Origin: DATKNA01 sp963755755
GTDB taxonomy: Bacteria; Actinomycetota; Actinomycetes; Actinomycetales; Kineosporiaceae
NCBI GenBank assembly: GCA_963755755.1
Contig: CAVWLJ010000006.1
Coordinates: 1-64,000 of the forward strand
Direction: 5' to 3'
Length of the DNA stretch: 64,000 nt
Shown: positions 28,503 through 37,558 of the stretch, one piece after another
How positions within the stretch are numbered: the first letter of the stretch is position 1
Layout: every line of letters begins with the position of its first letter
The notes under the pieces: model-generated
Database searches by the model: none
Seen by the model: only the letters and a program-made list of their open reading frames with translations
What the model was told of the DNA's origin: nothing
Translations under genes and position numbers: made by a program

Positions 28503-28996
28503 GCGGGGCGGGCGGCGAGCTCGTCCCGGACGTGCGCGAGCAGTCCCTCGCAGGCGCGCTCGACCTGCTCCAGCACGTGGGGGAAGGCCGATCGGTCGCC
28601 GTAGTACGGATCGGGCACGTCGAGGTCCGCCCCGGACGCCGGGTCGAACGAGCGCAGCAACCGGATCTCGGTCGACGCGCCCGCCGCGTCCCGGAGCCGC
28701 AGCAGCGCGCGCAGGTGACCGGCGTCCAGCGCGACGACGAGATCGCGCTCGGCGAACCAGGCGGGGTCGAACTGCCGGGCCCGGTGCGTGCGACCGTCGT
28801 AGCCGGCGCCGGCGAGGGCGCGGACGGCACGAGGGTCCGCTCCGTCGCCGACGTGCCAGTCCCCCGTCCCGGCGGAGTCGACCTCGACCCGCCCGGTCAG
28901 CCCGGCACGCTCGACGAGCGCGCGGAACACGACCTCGGCCATCGGGGAACGGCAGATGTTGCCGCTGCAGACGAAGCAGACGCGGTACGCAGGCAC
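28499..28996 (-). CDS. Low-molecular-weight protein-tyrosine phosphatase
   Basis: A 165-residue low-molecular-weight phosphotyrosine phosphatase. The P-loop CSGNICRSP (C-x5-R-S) occurs near residue 9 and the general acid Asp is in VPDPYYGDRS near residue 127. The GTG at 28996 is chosen because homologues begin a few residues before the P-loop. It overlaps the downstream fructosamine kinase-family gene by four bases and abuts the gluconokinase stop region upstream. Related secreted or cytosolic phosphatases act in signalling; no export signal is seen here. Confidence 0.85.
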   Translation of the reverse strand: MPAYRVCFVCSGNICRSPMAEVVFRALVERAGLTGRVEVDSAGTGDWHVGDGADPRAVRALAGAGYDGRTHRARQFDPAWFAERDLVVALDAGHLRALLRLRDAAGASTEIRLLRSFDPASGADLDVPDPYYGDRSAFPHVLEQVERACEGLLAHVRDELAARPA

Positions 28997-29006
28997 ACCC
29001 TCATGC

Positions 29007-30566
29007 TCACAGGGCGGTCGCCTGGCCGTGCGCGCCGGGGGTGCCGTCGGCGGCGAGCTGCGGCGCGAGCCGGCGGAGCTCGGCGAACGTCGGCGCGAGG
29101 GCGTCGAAGAGGTTGCCGAAGACGGGCCGCAGCTGCCGGTAGAGCGCGGCGGCGCGCGGATCGGGCTCGAGCGTGGACTCGATCTCGACGAGGTCGGCGG
29201 CGACGTCGATGGAGGCGACCAGATCGAGGGCCTCCATGCCGAGCAGCGCGGCGCCGAAGGAGCTGCCCTCGTGTCCCTTCGGGAAGGACACCGGGACGCC
29301 GAGGACGTCGGCGAGCAGCTGCCGCCAGAAGGGGCTCCGCGCGAAGCCACCGGTGGCTCGCAGCTGACGGACCTCGATGCCGGCGGCGTCGAAGGACCCG
29401 AGCACGAGCGCCAGCTGCAGGCACACACCCTCGAGCGCGGCCCGGGAGAGGTGCTCGCGGCGGTGCGCGCGGGTCAGCCCGACGTAGGCGCCCCGGGGCA
29501 GGGAACTCCAGTGCGGCGCGCGCTCGCCGAGCAGGTAGGGGAGCATGAGCAACCCGGCGGAGCCGGCCGGGGCCTTCCCCGCGAGCTGCGCCATCTCCGC
29601 CTCGGAGTCCTCGCCGAGCTCGGGGGCGAGCGCCTGGCCGAGCCAGTCGAGCACGACCCCGCCGTTGTTCAGCGCGCCGCCGACGACGTAGCGGCCGGGG
29701 ACGAAGGCGTAGCAGAACACGCCGCCGTTCTCGTCGACGGCCGGCTTCTCCACCATCACGCGCAGGGCGGCCGACGTCCCGATGGAACAGGCGGTCTGGC
29801 CCGGGTGGACGGCGCCGATGCCGAGATTGGCGAGCGGCCCGTCGCTGGCCCCGATCACCACCGGCGTCCCGGCGGGCAGGCCGAGGTCGTCCGCGGCCTG
29901 CTTCGTCAAGGTGCGCAGCACAGTGGTCACCGGAACGGGGTCCGGGAGCTGGGCGCGCCCGACCCCGGCGAGGTCGAGTGCCTCGTCGTCCCAGTCGAGC
30001 GTGTCGAGGGCGAGCAGGCCGGTCGCGCTCGCGATGGAGTGATCGACGACGTCGCTGCCGCACCACCGCCCCAGCACGTACTCCTTGATGCCGACCCACC
30101 GGGCCGCCCGCCGGTGCAGCTCCGGATCGGTCTCCCGCAGCCACATGAGTTTCACCAGGGGCGACATGGGGTGTACCGGAGTGCCGGTCCGCTTCTGCAG
30201 CTGGAGCGCACGCCCCTGGTCGCGCAAGCGGTCGGCCTGCGCGGCGGCGCGCGTGTCGGCCCAGGTGATGAGCGGGGTCAGCGGGTTCCCGTCGCCGTCC
30301 AGACCCAGCAGGCTGTGCATGGCGGCGCTGAACGACAGGCCGGCGACGCGGACGCCGTCGAGCTGCCGGACCACGGCACGCACCCCGCCGCGGACCGCGG
30401 CGGCGACCTCGTGCGGGTCCTGCACGGCGGCGCCCGGTTCAGGCTGGCGCAGCGGGTAGTCGGTGCTGGCCGAGGCACGGGCGGCGCCGGTCGCGTCGTA
30501 CGCGATGACCTTGGTCGCCGTGGTGCCGATGTCGACGCCGAGGACGACCTCGTCGGAGCCGTTCAT
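29007..30566 (-). CDS. gntK: Gluconokinase (FGGY family)
   Basis: A 519-residue FGGY-family carbohydrate kinase. The ATP-binding N-terminus reads VLGVDIGTTATKVIAYD. SFSAAMHSLLGLD and TWADTRA are typical of gluconokinases of the GntK type. GASDGPLANLGIGAVHPG carries the catalytic Asp and ATGGFARSPFW the second nucleotide-binding motif. It phosphorylates gluconate to 6-phosphogluconate. The ATG at 30566 has GGGGAGGGGAG immediately upstream. It is divergent from the gluconate permease gene at 30684, giving a compact uptake-and-phosphorylation unit. Confidence 0.9.
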   Translation of the reverse strand: MNGSDEVVLGVDIGTTATKVIAYDATGAARASASTDYPLRQPEPGAAVQDPHEVAAAVRGGVRAVVRQLDGVRVAGLSFSAAMHSLLGLDGDGNPLTPLITWADTRAAAQADRLRDQGRALQLQKRTGTPVHPMSPLVKLMWLRETDPELHRRAARWVGIKEYVLGRWCGSDVVDHSIASATGLLALDTLDWDDEALDLAGVGRAQLPDPVPVTTVLRTLTKQAADDLGLPAGTPVVIGASDGPLANLGIGAVHPGQTACSIGTSAALRVMVEKPAVDENGGVFCYAFVPGRYVVGGALNNGGVVLDWLGQALAPELGEDSEAEMAQLAGKAPAGSAGLLMLPYLLGERAPHWSSLPRGAYVGLTRAHRREHLSRAALEGVCLQLALVLGSFDAAGIEVRQLRATGGFARSPFWRQLLADVLGVPVSFPKGHEGSSFGAALLGMEALDLVASIDVAADLVEIESTLEPDPRAAALYRQLRPVFGNLFDALAPTFAELRRLAPQLAADGTPGAHGQATAL

Positions 30567-30683
30567 CTCCCCTCCCCTACGGGTCGGGTCCACGTGCGTT
30601 GGCGATGTTTCGCACCCGGCGTGATGATCGCCGAAACGTCAATGTATCCGGATTCGTCACGGATGTCCGCCCGGGAGATGGCC
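30567..30683. promoter_or_regulatory. Divergent gntK/gntP promoter region
   Basis: The 117 bases between the two divergent gluconate genes should contain both promoters. An 8-base palindrome ATCCGGAT (30646-30653) and an imperfect inverted pair GATGTTTCG/CGAAACGTC (about 30604-30612 and 30632-30640) are candidate operators for a gluconate repressor that is not encoded in this window. Confidence 0.35.
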
Positions 30684-32155
30684 ATGCATTCCCTCCTCGC
30701 CGCCGACGCTCCCTCCGCCGGAACGGGCCAACTGATCCTCGCCGCGGTGCTCGGCATCGCGGCCGTCGTCGTGCTCATCACCGTCGTCAAGATGCACCCC
30801 TTCCTCGCACTCATTCTCGGCTCCGCGGTGCTCGGGCTGGTCGCCGCGCTCGGGGCCGCCAAGACGATCGACAGCTTCGGCAAGGGCGTCGGGTCGACCG
30901 TGACGAGCGTCGGCCTGCTCATCGCCCTCGGGGCCATGATCGGTGGATTGCTCGCCGACTCGGGCGGGGCCGACCGGATCGTCGACACCATCGTCAACCG
31001 CGTCCGCGGCCAGGCGTTGCCGTGGGCGATGGTCGCCGCGGCCGCGCTCATCGGGCTGCCGCTGTTCTTCGAGATCGGCGTCGTGCTCCTCGTGCCCGTC
31101 GTGCTGCTCGTCGCGGCCCGCAGCGACGTGCCCCTGATGAAGGTGGGCATCCCGGCGCTGGCGGGCCTGTCGGTCCTGCACGGGCTGGTGCCGCCGCACC
31201 CGGGGCCGCTCGTCGCGATCTCCGCCCTCAAGGCCGACCTCGGGCTGACCCTGCTCTACGGGATCGTCATCGCGATCCCGACGGTGATCATCGCTGGTCC
31301 GCTTCTGGGCAGCGTCATCGCCCGGCACGTGCACGCCGAGGTGCCGGCGGCGCTGGTGCCGACGCGGCAGCTGCAGCCCGTGGGCGCCGGCGGGGGTTCC
31401 GCGGACCTGGGCGAGCCGGACGACGAGTCGGTCCGGTCCGCCGCCGTGGGCAGCCCCGGCGGTGGTGAGGACACCTCGTTCGGACGTCGCCGGCCCGCGT
31501 TCGGGCCCGTCGTCGCCACGGTGCTGCTGCCGGTCGTCCTCATGCTGGCCCGGGCGATCGCCGACCTGACGCTCGACGACGACTCCTCGGTCAAGAGCGC
31601 GCTCGACGTCATCGGCAACCCGACGGTCGCGCTGCTCGCGGGCGTGCTCGTCGCGATGGTGACGATGGGCTGGGCGATCGGCGCCTCGCGTTCCGAGGTC
31701 TCGAGGTCCACGGGGGGCGCGCTGCCGCCGATCGCCGGGATCCTGCTCATCGTCGCCGCGGGCGGCGGCTTCAAGCAGGTGCTCGTGGACTCCGGCGTGG
31801 GCAACGTCGTCTCGGACGCGGCCAAGGGCTCGCATCTGTCCGTTCTCGTGCTGGGCTGGCTCGTCGCCGTCGGCATCCGGTCGCGACGGGCTCGGCGACG
31901 GTCGCGACCATTACCGCGGCGGGCATCGTGAGCGGGCTCGCCCAGAGCCTCACGGCGTCCCACCTCGCGCTGCTCGTGCTCGCGATCGGGTCGGGGTCGC
32001 TGTTCTTCTCGCACGTCAACGACGCGGGCTTCTGGCTGGTGAAGGAGTACTTCGGCCTGTCCATCGGTGACACGATCAAGAGCTGGTCGCTGATGGAGAC
32101 GGTGATCGCCGTCGTCGGTCTGGTCGGCGTCCTGATGCTGTCGGCCTTCGTCTGA
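30684..32155 (+). CDS. gntP: GntP-family gluconate:proton permease, frameshifted
   Basis: A gluconate permease of about 490 residues with 12 or more membrane helices. Characteristic segments include MHPFLALILGSAVLGLVAAL, GIPALAGLSVLHGLVPPHPGPL and SLFFSHVNDAGFWLVKEYFG. The frame shifts near 31878, where CGGTCGCGACGGGCTCGG needs one more G to read IRVATGSATVATITAAG; the span is one base short of a multiple of three, as expected. A loop of about 60 hydrophilic residues (Gly/Ser/Glu rich) lies mid-protein. Start codons at 30678 and 30684 are both possible; the latter has GGGAG six bases upstream. It pairs with the divergent gluconokinase. Confidence 0.85.
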
Positions 32156-32184
32156 ACACACGGGCCCCGGAGGGCGTCGTCGGA

Positions 32185-32532
32185 TCAGGGTCGGCCGGCG
32201 GCGCCCACGGGCTCCTCGACGGCCACGACGGAGGCGTGCAGGTAGCGGCAGAGCAGCCGGACGTCCGCCGGGCCGAACCCCGGGACGTGCTCGAGATGGT
32301 CCAGCCGGGGTACGACGACCTCGGTCACGGTGTCGCCGCAGAGCGCGCGCGACATGGCCTCGAAGGCGGGAGCACCGTCGCCGCGGACGTCCGTGAACAT
32401 GCCGGCGAGGTCGTGCCCCTCACCCGTGACGAAGGTGGCGATCTCCTTCTGCCACCGCTGAGCCTGATCGTCGGTCGCGTCCGCTGGAACCGAGACGTAT
32501 CCGAACGCTCGTGGCCGAGCCATGTTGCCCAT
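32185..32532 (-). CDS. Resolvase N-terminal-like domain protein without catalytic serine
   Basis: A 115-residue protein resembling the N-terminal domain of serine recombinases: RAFGYVSVPADATDDQAQRWQ, then FTDVRGDGAPAFEAMSRAL, VVVPRLDHLEHV and a final helix-strand. In true resolvases the first strand reads Y-x-R-x-S; here Tyr-Val-Ser-Val-Pro lacks both the Arg and the catalytic Ser, and there is no DNA-binding C-terminal domain. It is therefore unlikely to recombine DNA and may be a regulatory or orphan domain. No attachment sites or mobile genes are visible nearby. Confidence 0.6.
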   Translation of the reverse strand: MGNMARPRAFGYVSVPADATDDQAQRWQKEIATFVTGEGHDLAGMFTDVRGDGAPAFEAMSRALCGDTVTEVVVPRLDHLEHVPGFGPADVRLLCRYLHASVVAVEEPVGAAGRP

Positions 32533-32674
32533 CTCCCCTGTGGAACCGGGACCACGCCGTCGTGGCCGCTTCTACCGTACCCATCTCACAGAGCGTCACA
32601 CGCCGCAGAGATACCCATCGGTTCGACACGAGGGGAAATCGTGACCTCCTCGGTATATGCCACCGTGCAATCGA

Positions 32675-34360
32675 TTACAGATGGTACAGCCGTGTCAGCG
32701 GTACGTGATCGACAGGCTCTGCCTCGAGTGGGTCGCCGTCCAGCGTGACGGTCCGTGAGCGCGGGCTCACGACCACCGCGCCGGTCCGGTCGTTGCCCTG
32801 CCGCATGTCGGCGAGCCCGACGCTGCGGGTCCCGCGCACCGCCACCCTGCGCCGACGGGTGGGTACGGCGTCGTCCCCGGCGTCCGCTGCGGCCTCGTTG
32901 ACGAAGACGACCGAGACGTCCGGGGGCGCCGCGCCGGACCCGGCGAACTGCGGGCCGAGCACGAGCGGCTGCGCGGTGTCGATCGCCGCGTTCGGGTCGC
33001 CCGTCGCCGCCCACGCGACGAGGCCGGCCTTGAGCACGTAGCTCGGCTTGGCGCCGAACCAGGCCGGCCGCCACAGCACGATGTCGGCGAGCTTGCCGAC
33101 CTCGAGAGAGCCGACCTCGTGCGCGATCCCGTGAGTGATCGCCGGATTGATCGTGAGTTTGGCGAGATAGCGCAGCACGCGCCCGTTGTCGGCGTCCGGC
33201 TCGTCCTCCGGGAGCTGCCCGCGAGCCGCCTTGTTCACCGCGGCCATCGCGAAGGTCCGCCGGATCGTCTCCCCGACCCGGCCCATCCCCTGCGCGTCCG
33301 ACGACGTCACGGGGATGACGCCCAGGTCGTGCAGCACGGTCTCCGCCGCCATCGTCGCGGCCCGGACCCGGTCGCGGGCCAGCTGCTCCTGGGCGGGCGC
33401 GAGCCCGTGGACGTGCATGATCATCGCCTGGTGCTCGGCGACGGCGTCCCGGGCGAACGGCAGGGTGGGGTTGGTCGACGAGCCGACCACGTTCGGCACG
33501 CCGGCGAGTTCGAGCACGTTGGGCACGTGCCCGCCGCCGCAGCCCTCGACGTGGTACGCGTGCACCGAGCGGCCGCCGATGACGGCGAGGGTGTCCTCCA
33601 GGGCGAGGTTCTCGTTGAGCCCGTCGGTGTGCAGACAGACCTGGACGTCGTGGGCGTCGGCCACACCCAGCGCCGTGTCGAGCGTGCGGCGGTGCGCCCC
33701 GAAGTCCTCGTGCACCTTGAAGGCGCAGACGCCGGCCTCGAGCGCCTCCAGTAGCGGCTCGGGGCGGGACGACGACCCGCGGCCGAGGAACCCGACGTTC
33801 ACCGGCCAGGCGTCGAACGCGCGGTACGCCGTCCGCAGCCCCCAGCCCGTGTTGACGCCGGGGCCCCAGAACGGCCCGAACTCCTGCCCGAGAACCGTGG
33901 TGACGCCGCTGGCGAGGGCTGCCTCGCAGATCCGGGGCGAGAGCAGGTGGACGTGGGTGTCGACGGCCCCCGGGGTGGCGATCATGCCTTCACCCGGGAG
34001 GACGATGGTCGACGCGCCGACCACGACGTCGACGCCGTCCGTCGTGTCGGGGTTGCCGGCCCGCCCGATGCCGCTGACCCGGCCCTCCCGGATGCCGATG
34101 CTCACCGACCGGACGCCGAGCACCGGGTCGAGGAGCAGCACGTTGCTGACGACGACGTCGCACGACTCCCGGGCGGTCACCGCGCGCAGCCCGATCCCGT
34201 CGCGGGCGGTCTTGCCGAACCCGGCGAGCAGGGCGTAGCCGTCGTCCGGCCGGCCGGCTTCGGCAAGCCCGGCCTCGACCCGGACGACGAGCCCGCTGTC
34301 GCCGAGCCGCACCCGGTCGCCCGGCCGGAACACGCCGTCGACGTGCGGCCGCGCGGTCAC
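32675..34360 (-). CDS. ureC: Divergent urease alpha-like subunit
   Basis: A 561-residue homologue of urease subunit alpha, aligning end to end. All nickel ligands appear conserved: HVH near residue 133, the carbamylated Lys in AFKVHEDFG, His in LHTDGLNE, His in YHVEGCGGGH and Asp in SSDAQGMGR. The mobile flap differs: MIMHVHGLAP replaces MLMVCHHLDP, so the flap Cys is Val while one His remains. HVHLLSPRICEAALASGV and GQEFGPFWGPGVN also depart from the usual GGGTGP segment. Its GTG overlaps the stop of the gamma/beta gene. No ureDEFG accessory genes lie nearby, so activity on urea is uncertain. Confidence 0.85.
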   Translation of the reverse strand: MTARPHVDGVFRPGDRVRLGDSGLVVRVEAGLAEAGRPDDGYALLAGFGKTARDGIGLRAVTARESCDVVVSNVLLLDPVLGVRSVSIGIREGRVSGIGRAGNPDTTDGVDVVVGASTIVLPGEGMIATPGAVDTHVHLLSPRICEAALASGVTTVLGQEFGPFWGPGVNTGWGLRTAYRAFDAWPVNVGFLGRGSSSRPEPLLEALEAGVCAFKVHEDFGAHRRTLDTALGVADAHDVQVCLHTDGLNENLALEDTLAVIGGRSVHAYHVEGCGGGHVPNVLELAGVPNVVGSSTNPTLPFARDAVAEHQAMIMHVHGLAPAQEQLARDRVRAATMAAETVLHDLGVIPVTSSDAQGMGRVGETIRRTFAMAAVNKAARGQLPEDEPDADNGRVLRYLAKLTINPAITHGIAHEVGSLEVGKLADIVLWRPAWFGAKPSYVLKAGLVAWAATGDPNAAIDTAQPLVLGPQFAGSGAAPPDVSVVFVNEAAADAGDDAVPTRRRRVAVRGTRSVGLADMRQGNDRTGAVVVSPRSRTVTLDGDPLEAEPVDHVPLTRLYHL

Positions 34361-35073
34361 GCGCCGGCCCCCTCACCGGCGTCGTCCGCGAGGTAGCCGA
34401 AGGCGCGCGCCCGCTCGAGGGCCAGCTCGAGCGCGCCGGGCGCATCCAGCGGCCCGTCGACCAGGCCGGAGAAGCCGACGACGACCCGCTCGCCCCGCAG
34501 CGGCACGAGGGCGACGGGAACCGGGACACCAGGGTCGAACCGCACCGTCTCCCCCGCCGGGACCGCCAGGCGGCGGCCGTACGCCGCGGCGCGGTCGAAG
34601 CGCAGCCGGGGGTTGGCCTCGAAGAAGTGGAAGTGGCTGCTGACGCTCACCGGGACGGCGGCGGTGTTGACGACCGTCACCTCGACGACGTCCGCATCAG
34701 CGGGTCGATGGTCGCGTTCTGCAGCGGGAGCGGGCAGCACCGCGCCGGGCGCCTCGTCGCCGAGGTGCCCGCCGCCGACCGGGTCGTGGACGACGACGAG
34801 GCGGCTGCCGTCGTCGAAGACGGCCTCGACGGCGACCTCGGTGACGACGTCGGCGACCCCGGGGAGGACGTCGTCCGGCCCCAGCACGGCCCGGCCCGCG
34901 GCCAGGGCCTCCTCGTGCCGCCGTCCGTCGCGTGCGGCCTCGCAGACGGTGTCCGCGACCAGGGCGATCGTCTCCGGGACGTTGAGCCGGAGGCCGCGGG
35001 CGCGGCGGGAGCGGGCCAGCTCGGCGGCGGTGAAGATCAGGAGCCGGTCGCGCTCCGTCGGGGTCAGCAGCAC
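34357..35073 (-). CDS. ureAB: Urease gamma/beta fusion subunit
   Basis: A 238-residue fusion of urease gamma (about residues 1-100, LLTPTERDRLLIFTAAELARSRRARGLRLNVPETIAL) and beta (about 115-225, with VSSHFHFFEANPRLRFDRAAAYGRRL and the ALVPLRGERVVVGFSGL segment). Fusions of these two subunits are common in actinobacteria. The gamma part lacks some typical motifs, in line with the divergent alpha subunit. The GTG at 35073 has GGGGGAG nine bases upstream and gives the usual N-terminus. Its stop overlaps the alpha-subunit start (GTGA), so the two are coupled. It is divergent from the nitronate monooxygenase gene. Confidence 0.85.
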   Translation of the reverse strand: MLLTPTERDRLLIFTAAELARSRRARGLRLNVPETIALVADTVCEAARDGRRHEEALAAGRAVLGPDDVLPGVADVVTEVAVEAVFDDGSRLVVVHDPVGGGHLGDEAPGAVLPAPAAERDHRPADADVVEVTVVNTAAVPVSVSSHFHFFEANPRLRFDRAAAYGRRLAVPAGETVRFDPGVPVPVALVPLRGERVVVGFSGLVDGPLDAPGALELALERARAFGYLADDAGEGAGA

Positions 35074-35148
35074 GCGCGCATTCTCCCCCACGGCTCGCAG
35101 CGAGCCCCGGATCCTGCGTAGCGTGCGCCCTGGCTCTCGAGGGAGGCG

Positions 35149-36216
35149 ATGCGCATGTGGAGGGACACCGCGTTCACCAGGACGACGGGGGCCCGGCTCC
35201 CGGTCGTCGCCGCACCGATGGCCGGCGGTCCCACGACGCCGGACCTCGTCGCAGCGGCGTGCGACGCCGGCGCCTTCGGCGTCCTCGCCGCGGCGTACAC
35301 CACGCCGGACGCGTTCCGCGCGGACATCCGCGCGGTGCGCGCGCACACCGACGCGCCGTTCGGGGTCAACGTGCTCCTCCCCCAGCCCTACGACGTCGAC
35401 CAGGCGCAGGTGGCGGTGGCGATCGCGCTCCTGCGCCCGTACGCCGACGAGCTGGGCGTGGACCTCGCCCTGCCCGAGCAGCCGGCCGACGACGTCGAGG
35501 CGCTGCTCGACGTCGCGCTCGAGGAGCGCGCCGGCTTCCTCGGCTTCACGTTCGGCATCCCCTCGGCCGAGCGCCTCGCGGCGTTCCGGGACGCCGGGGC
35601 GGTCACCTGCGGCACGGCGACGACGGTGGCCGAGTCGCGCGCGCTGGTGGACGCGGGCGTGGACATGGTCTGCGTGCAGGCCGGGGAGGCCGGTGGGCAC
35701 CGCGGCGGGTTCCTCGTCGACCCGGCCGAGGGTGCGGTCGCACTCGTCGCGCTCGTGCCCCTGGTCCGGGACGCCGTCGACGTCCCCGTCCTCGCGGCCG
35801 GCGGGATCATGGACGGCCGCGGCATCGCGGCGTCGCTCGCCCTCGGGGCGGACGCCGCGGCGCTCGGTACCGCCTTCCTGCTCTGCCCGGAGGCGGGCAC
35901 GAGCCTGCCCTACCGGGCGGCCGTCGCGGATGCGGCGGAGACGGACACCGTGATCACGCGGGCCTTGTCCGGCCGGCCGGCGCGCGGCATCCGCAACCGC
36001 ATGACCGTCGAGCTCGGCGATGCCGACCTGCCTCCCTACCCCGTGATGAACGCCCTGACCCGGCCGCTGCGGCGCGCCGCCGCGGCGGCGGGCAGGGCGG
36101 AGTTCCTCTCCCTCTGGGCCGGCCACGGCGTGCCCGCCGCCCGGAGCCTGCCGGCGGCGGCACTGGTCCGTGCGCTCGAGGAGGAGACCCAGGCAGCCCT
36201 CGACAGGCTCCGCTGA
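35149..36216 (+). CDS. Nitronate monooxygenase (NAD(P)H-dependent flavin oxidoreductase family)
   Basis: A 355-residue FMN-binding TIM-barrel protein of the nitronate monooxygenase/2-nitropropane dioxygenase family. PVVAAPMAGGPTTPDLVAA at the N-terminus, VQAGEAGGHRGGF (active-site His and FMN phosphate loop), PVLAAGGIMDGRGIAA and LGADAAALGTAFLLCPE are all family signatures. It oxidises alkyl nitronates such as propionate-3-nitronate. The ATG at 35149 is preceded by GAGGGAGG; a second ATG six bases later is possible. It starts 76 bases from the divergent urease-like genes. Confidence 0.85.
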   Translation: MRMWRDTAFTRTTGARLPVVAAPMAGGPTTPDLVAAACDAGAFGVLAAAYTTPDAFRADIRAVRAHTDAPFGVNVLLPQPYDVDQAQVAVAIALLRPYADELGVDLALPEQPADDVEALLDVALEERAGFLGFTFGIPSAERLAAFRDAGAVTCGTATTVAESRALVDAGVDMVCVQAGEAGGHRGGFLVDPAEGAVALVALVPLVRDAVDVPVLAAGGIMDGRGIAASLALGADAAALGTAFLLCPEAGTSLPYRAAVADAAETDTVITRALSGRPARGIRNRMTVELGDADLPPYPVMNALTRPLRRAAAAAGRAEFLSLWAGHGVPAARSLPAAALVRALEEETQAALDRLR

Positions 36217-36259
36217 CGCGGTCGGTACGCCGGAAAGGACGCGACGGCGGGGCCGGGGG

Positions 36260-37525
36260 ATGGCAGCATCGCCGGGCGTGAGCCAGCCATCGATCGAGGT
36301 CCGTCCGCTGTCCAGGGACGACGAGGCCGAGGTGTTCGACGTCGACCAGTGGGCCTTCGGCTTCGCCCCCGACGCCGACGACCTCGACGCCGCCCGCCAG
36401 TTCCTGGAGTGGGACCGGCTCGCCGGCGTCCGGCTCGAGGATCCGCCTCGCCTGGCCGGCATCCACGCGGCGCTCACGCTCGACCTGCCGGTCCCCGGCG
36501 GCCGGGTGCCGTGCGCCGGCCTGACGTGGGTCGGCGTGCACCCGGAGTTCCGCCGGCGCGGCATCCTCACGGCGATGATGCGCTACCACCTCCAGGCCGC
36601 GCAGGACCGCGGCGAGCCGGTCTCCGCGCTGCACGCCGCCGAGGCCGCCATCTACGGCCGGTTCGGCTACGGCCTCGCCTCCAGCTGGCTCACGCTGACG
36701 CTGAACCGGGGTGCGCGGTTGCGCGACGTGCCGGGCTCGGCCGAGCTCGTCGGCCGGTTCGAGACGGCCGACCTCGACCGGCACGGCGCCCTGGTCGCCG
36801 ACGTCTTCGACCGCGCCCGGGCCGCCCGGCCCGGTTGGACCTCCCGGCCGACGAACGCGCTGGCGGACTCGATCTTCCACGTCCCGGAGCCGGAACGGCG
36901 CGACCACGAGCGCCAGCGGCTGCTGACGATCCGGGACCGCGCCGGCGACGTCCGCGCCTACGCCCTGTTCGTGCGGAAGATGCCCTGGTTCACGACCGGC
37001 GCGGCAGCGAGCGTCGACGTCCGTGAGGCCGTGGCCCTGGACGCCGCGGCCGCACACGCGCTCTGGAGCCGGCTGGTCGACCTCGACCTCACGACCACGG
37101 TGGTCGCCGCCAAGCGGCCCGTGGACGACCCCCTGCTCCACCTGCTCCTCGACGTCCGCGCCGCTTCGCCGCGCCTGCACGACGGGCTGTGGGTCCGGCT
37201 CGTCGACCTGCCGGCGGCGCTCGCCGCCCGCCGCTACCCGGCGTCCGTCGACGTCGTCCTCGACGTCCGCGACGACCTGGTGCCGGCGAACGCCGGCGGC
37301 TGGCACCTCCGGGGCGGCCCGGAGGGCGCGACCTGCGAGCGCACCGAGGAGCAGGCCCACCTCGCCCTCGACGTGCGCGACCTGGGCGCGGCCTATCTGG
37401 GCGGGACCACGCTGACGGCGCTGGCGGGCGCCGGCCTCGTCACCGAACTGGAGCCGGGCGCGCTCGCCACGGCGTCCACGGCCTTCTCCTGGCCGGTCGC
37501 GCCGTATTCGGGCTGGCTCTTCTGA
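36260..37525 (+). CDS. eis: Eis-like GNAT acetyltransferase
   Basis: A 421-residue member of the Eis family: two GNAT domains followed by a sterol carrier-like domain. The acetyl-CoA loop is VHPEFRRRGILTAMM (about residues 95-109), AAEAAIYGRFGYGLAS follows, and the protein ends in SGWLF, with the terminal carboxylate of Phe expected to act as catalytic base. Eis proteins acetylate amines, including aminoglycosides in mycobacteria; the physiological substrate here is unknown. The start could be ATG 36260 or GTG 36279. It follows the nitronate monooxygenase by 43 bases on the same strand. Confidence 0.85.
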   Translation: MAASPGVSQPSIEVRPLSRDDEAEVFDVDQWAFGFAPDADDLDAARQFLEWDRLAGVRLEDPPRLAGIHAALTLDLPVPGGRVPCAGLTWVGVHPEFRRRGILTAMMRYHLQAAQDRGEPVSALHAAEAAIYGRFGYGLASSWLTLTLNRGARLRDVPGSAELVGRFETADLDRHGALVADVFDRARAARPGWTSRPTNALADSIFHVPEPERRDHERQRLLTIRDRAGDVRAYALFVRKMPWFTTGAAASVDVREAVALDAAAAHALWSRLVDLDLTTTVVAAKRPVDDPLLHLLLDVRAASPRLHDGLWVRLVDLPAALAARRYPASVDVVLDVRDDLVPANAGGWHLRGGPEGATCERTEEQAHLALDVRDLGAAYLGGTTLTALAGAGLVTELEPGALATASTAFSWPVAPYSGWLF

Positions 37526-37558
37526 CGCCTCCCGAGCCGTCCTGCCCCGCAGGCGCGG

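Noticed and set aside
28956..30660. An in-frame upstream extension of the gluconate permease
   Set aside because: The extension is antisense to the gluconokinase gene; the permease signature begins only at about 30684.
32185..32532. A functional site-specific recombinase marking a mobile element
   Set aside because: The catalytic Ser and first-strand Arg are absent, no DNA-binding domain follows, and no attachment repeats or cargo boundaries were seen.
34357..36570. A long minus-strand extension of the urease gamma/beta frame
   Set aside because: Urease homology begins at 35073 with a good ribosome-binding site; upstream codons are antisense to the nitronate monooxygenase and acetyltransferase genes.
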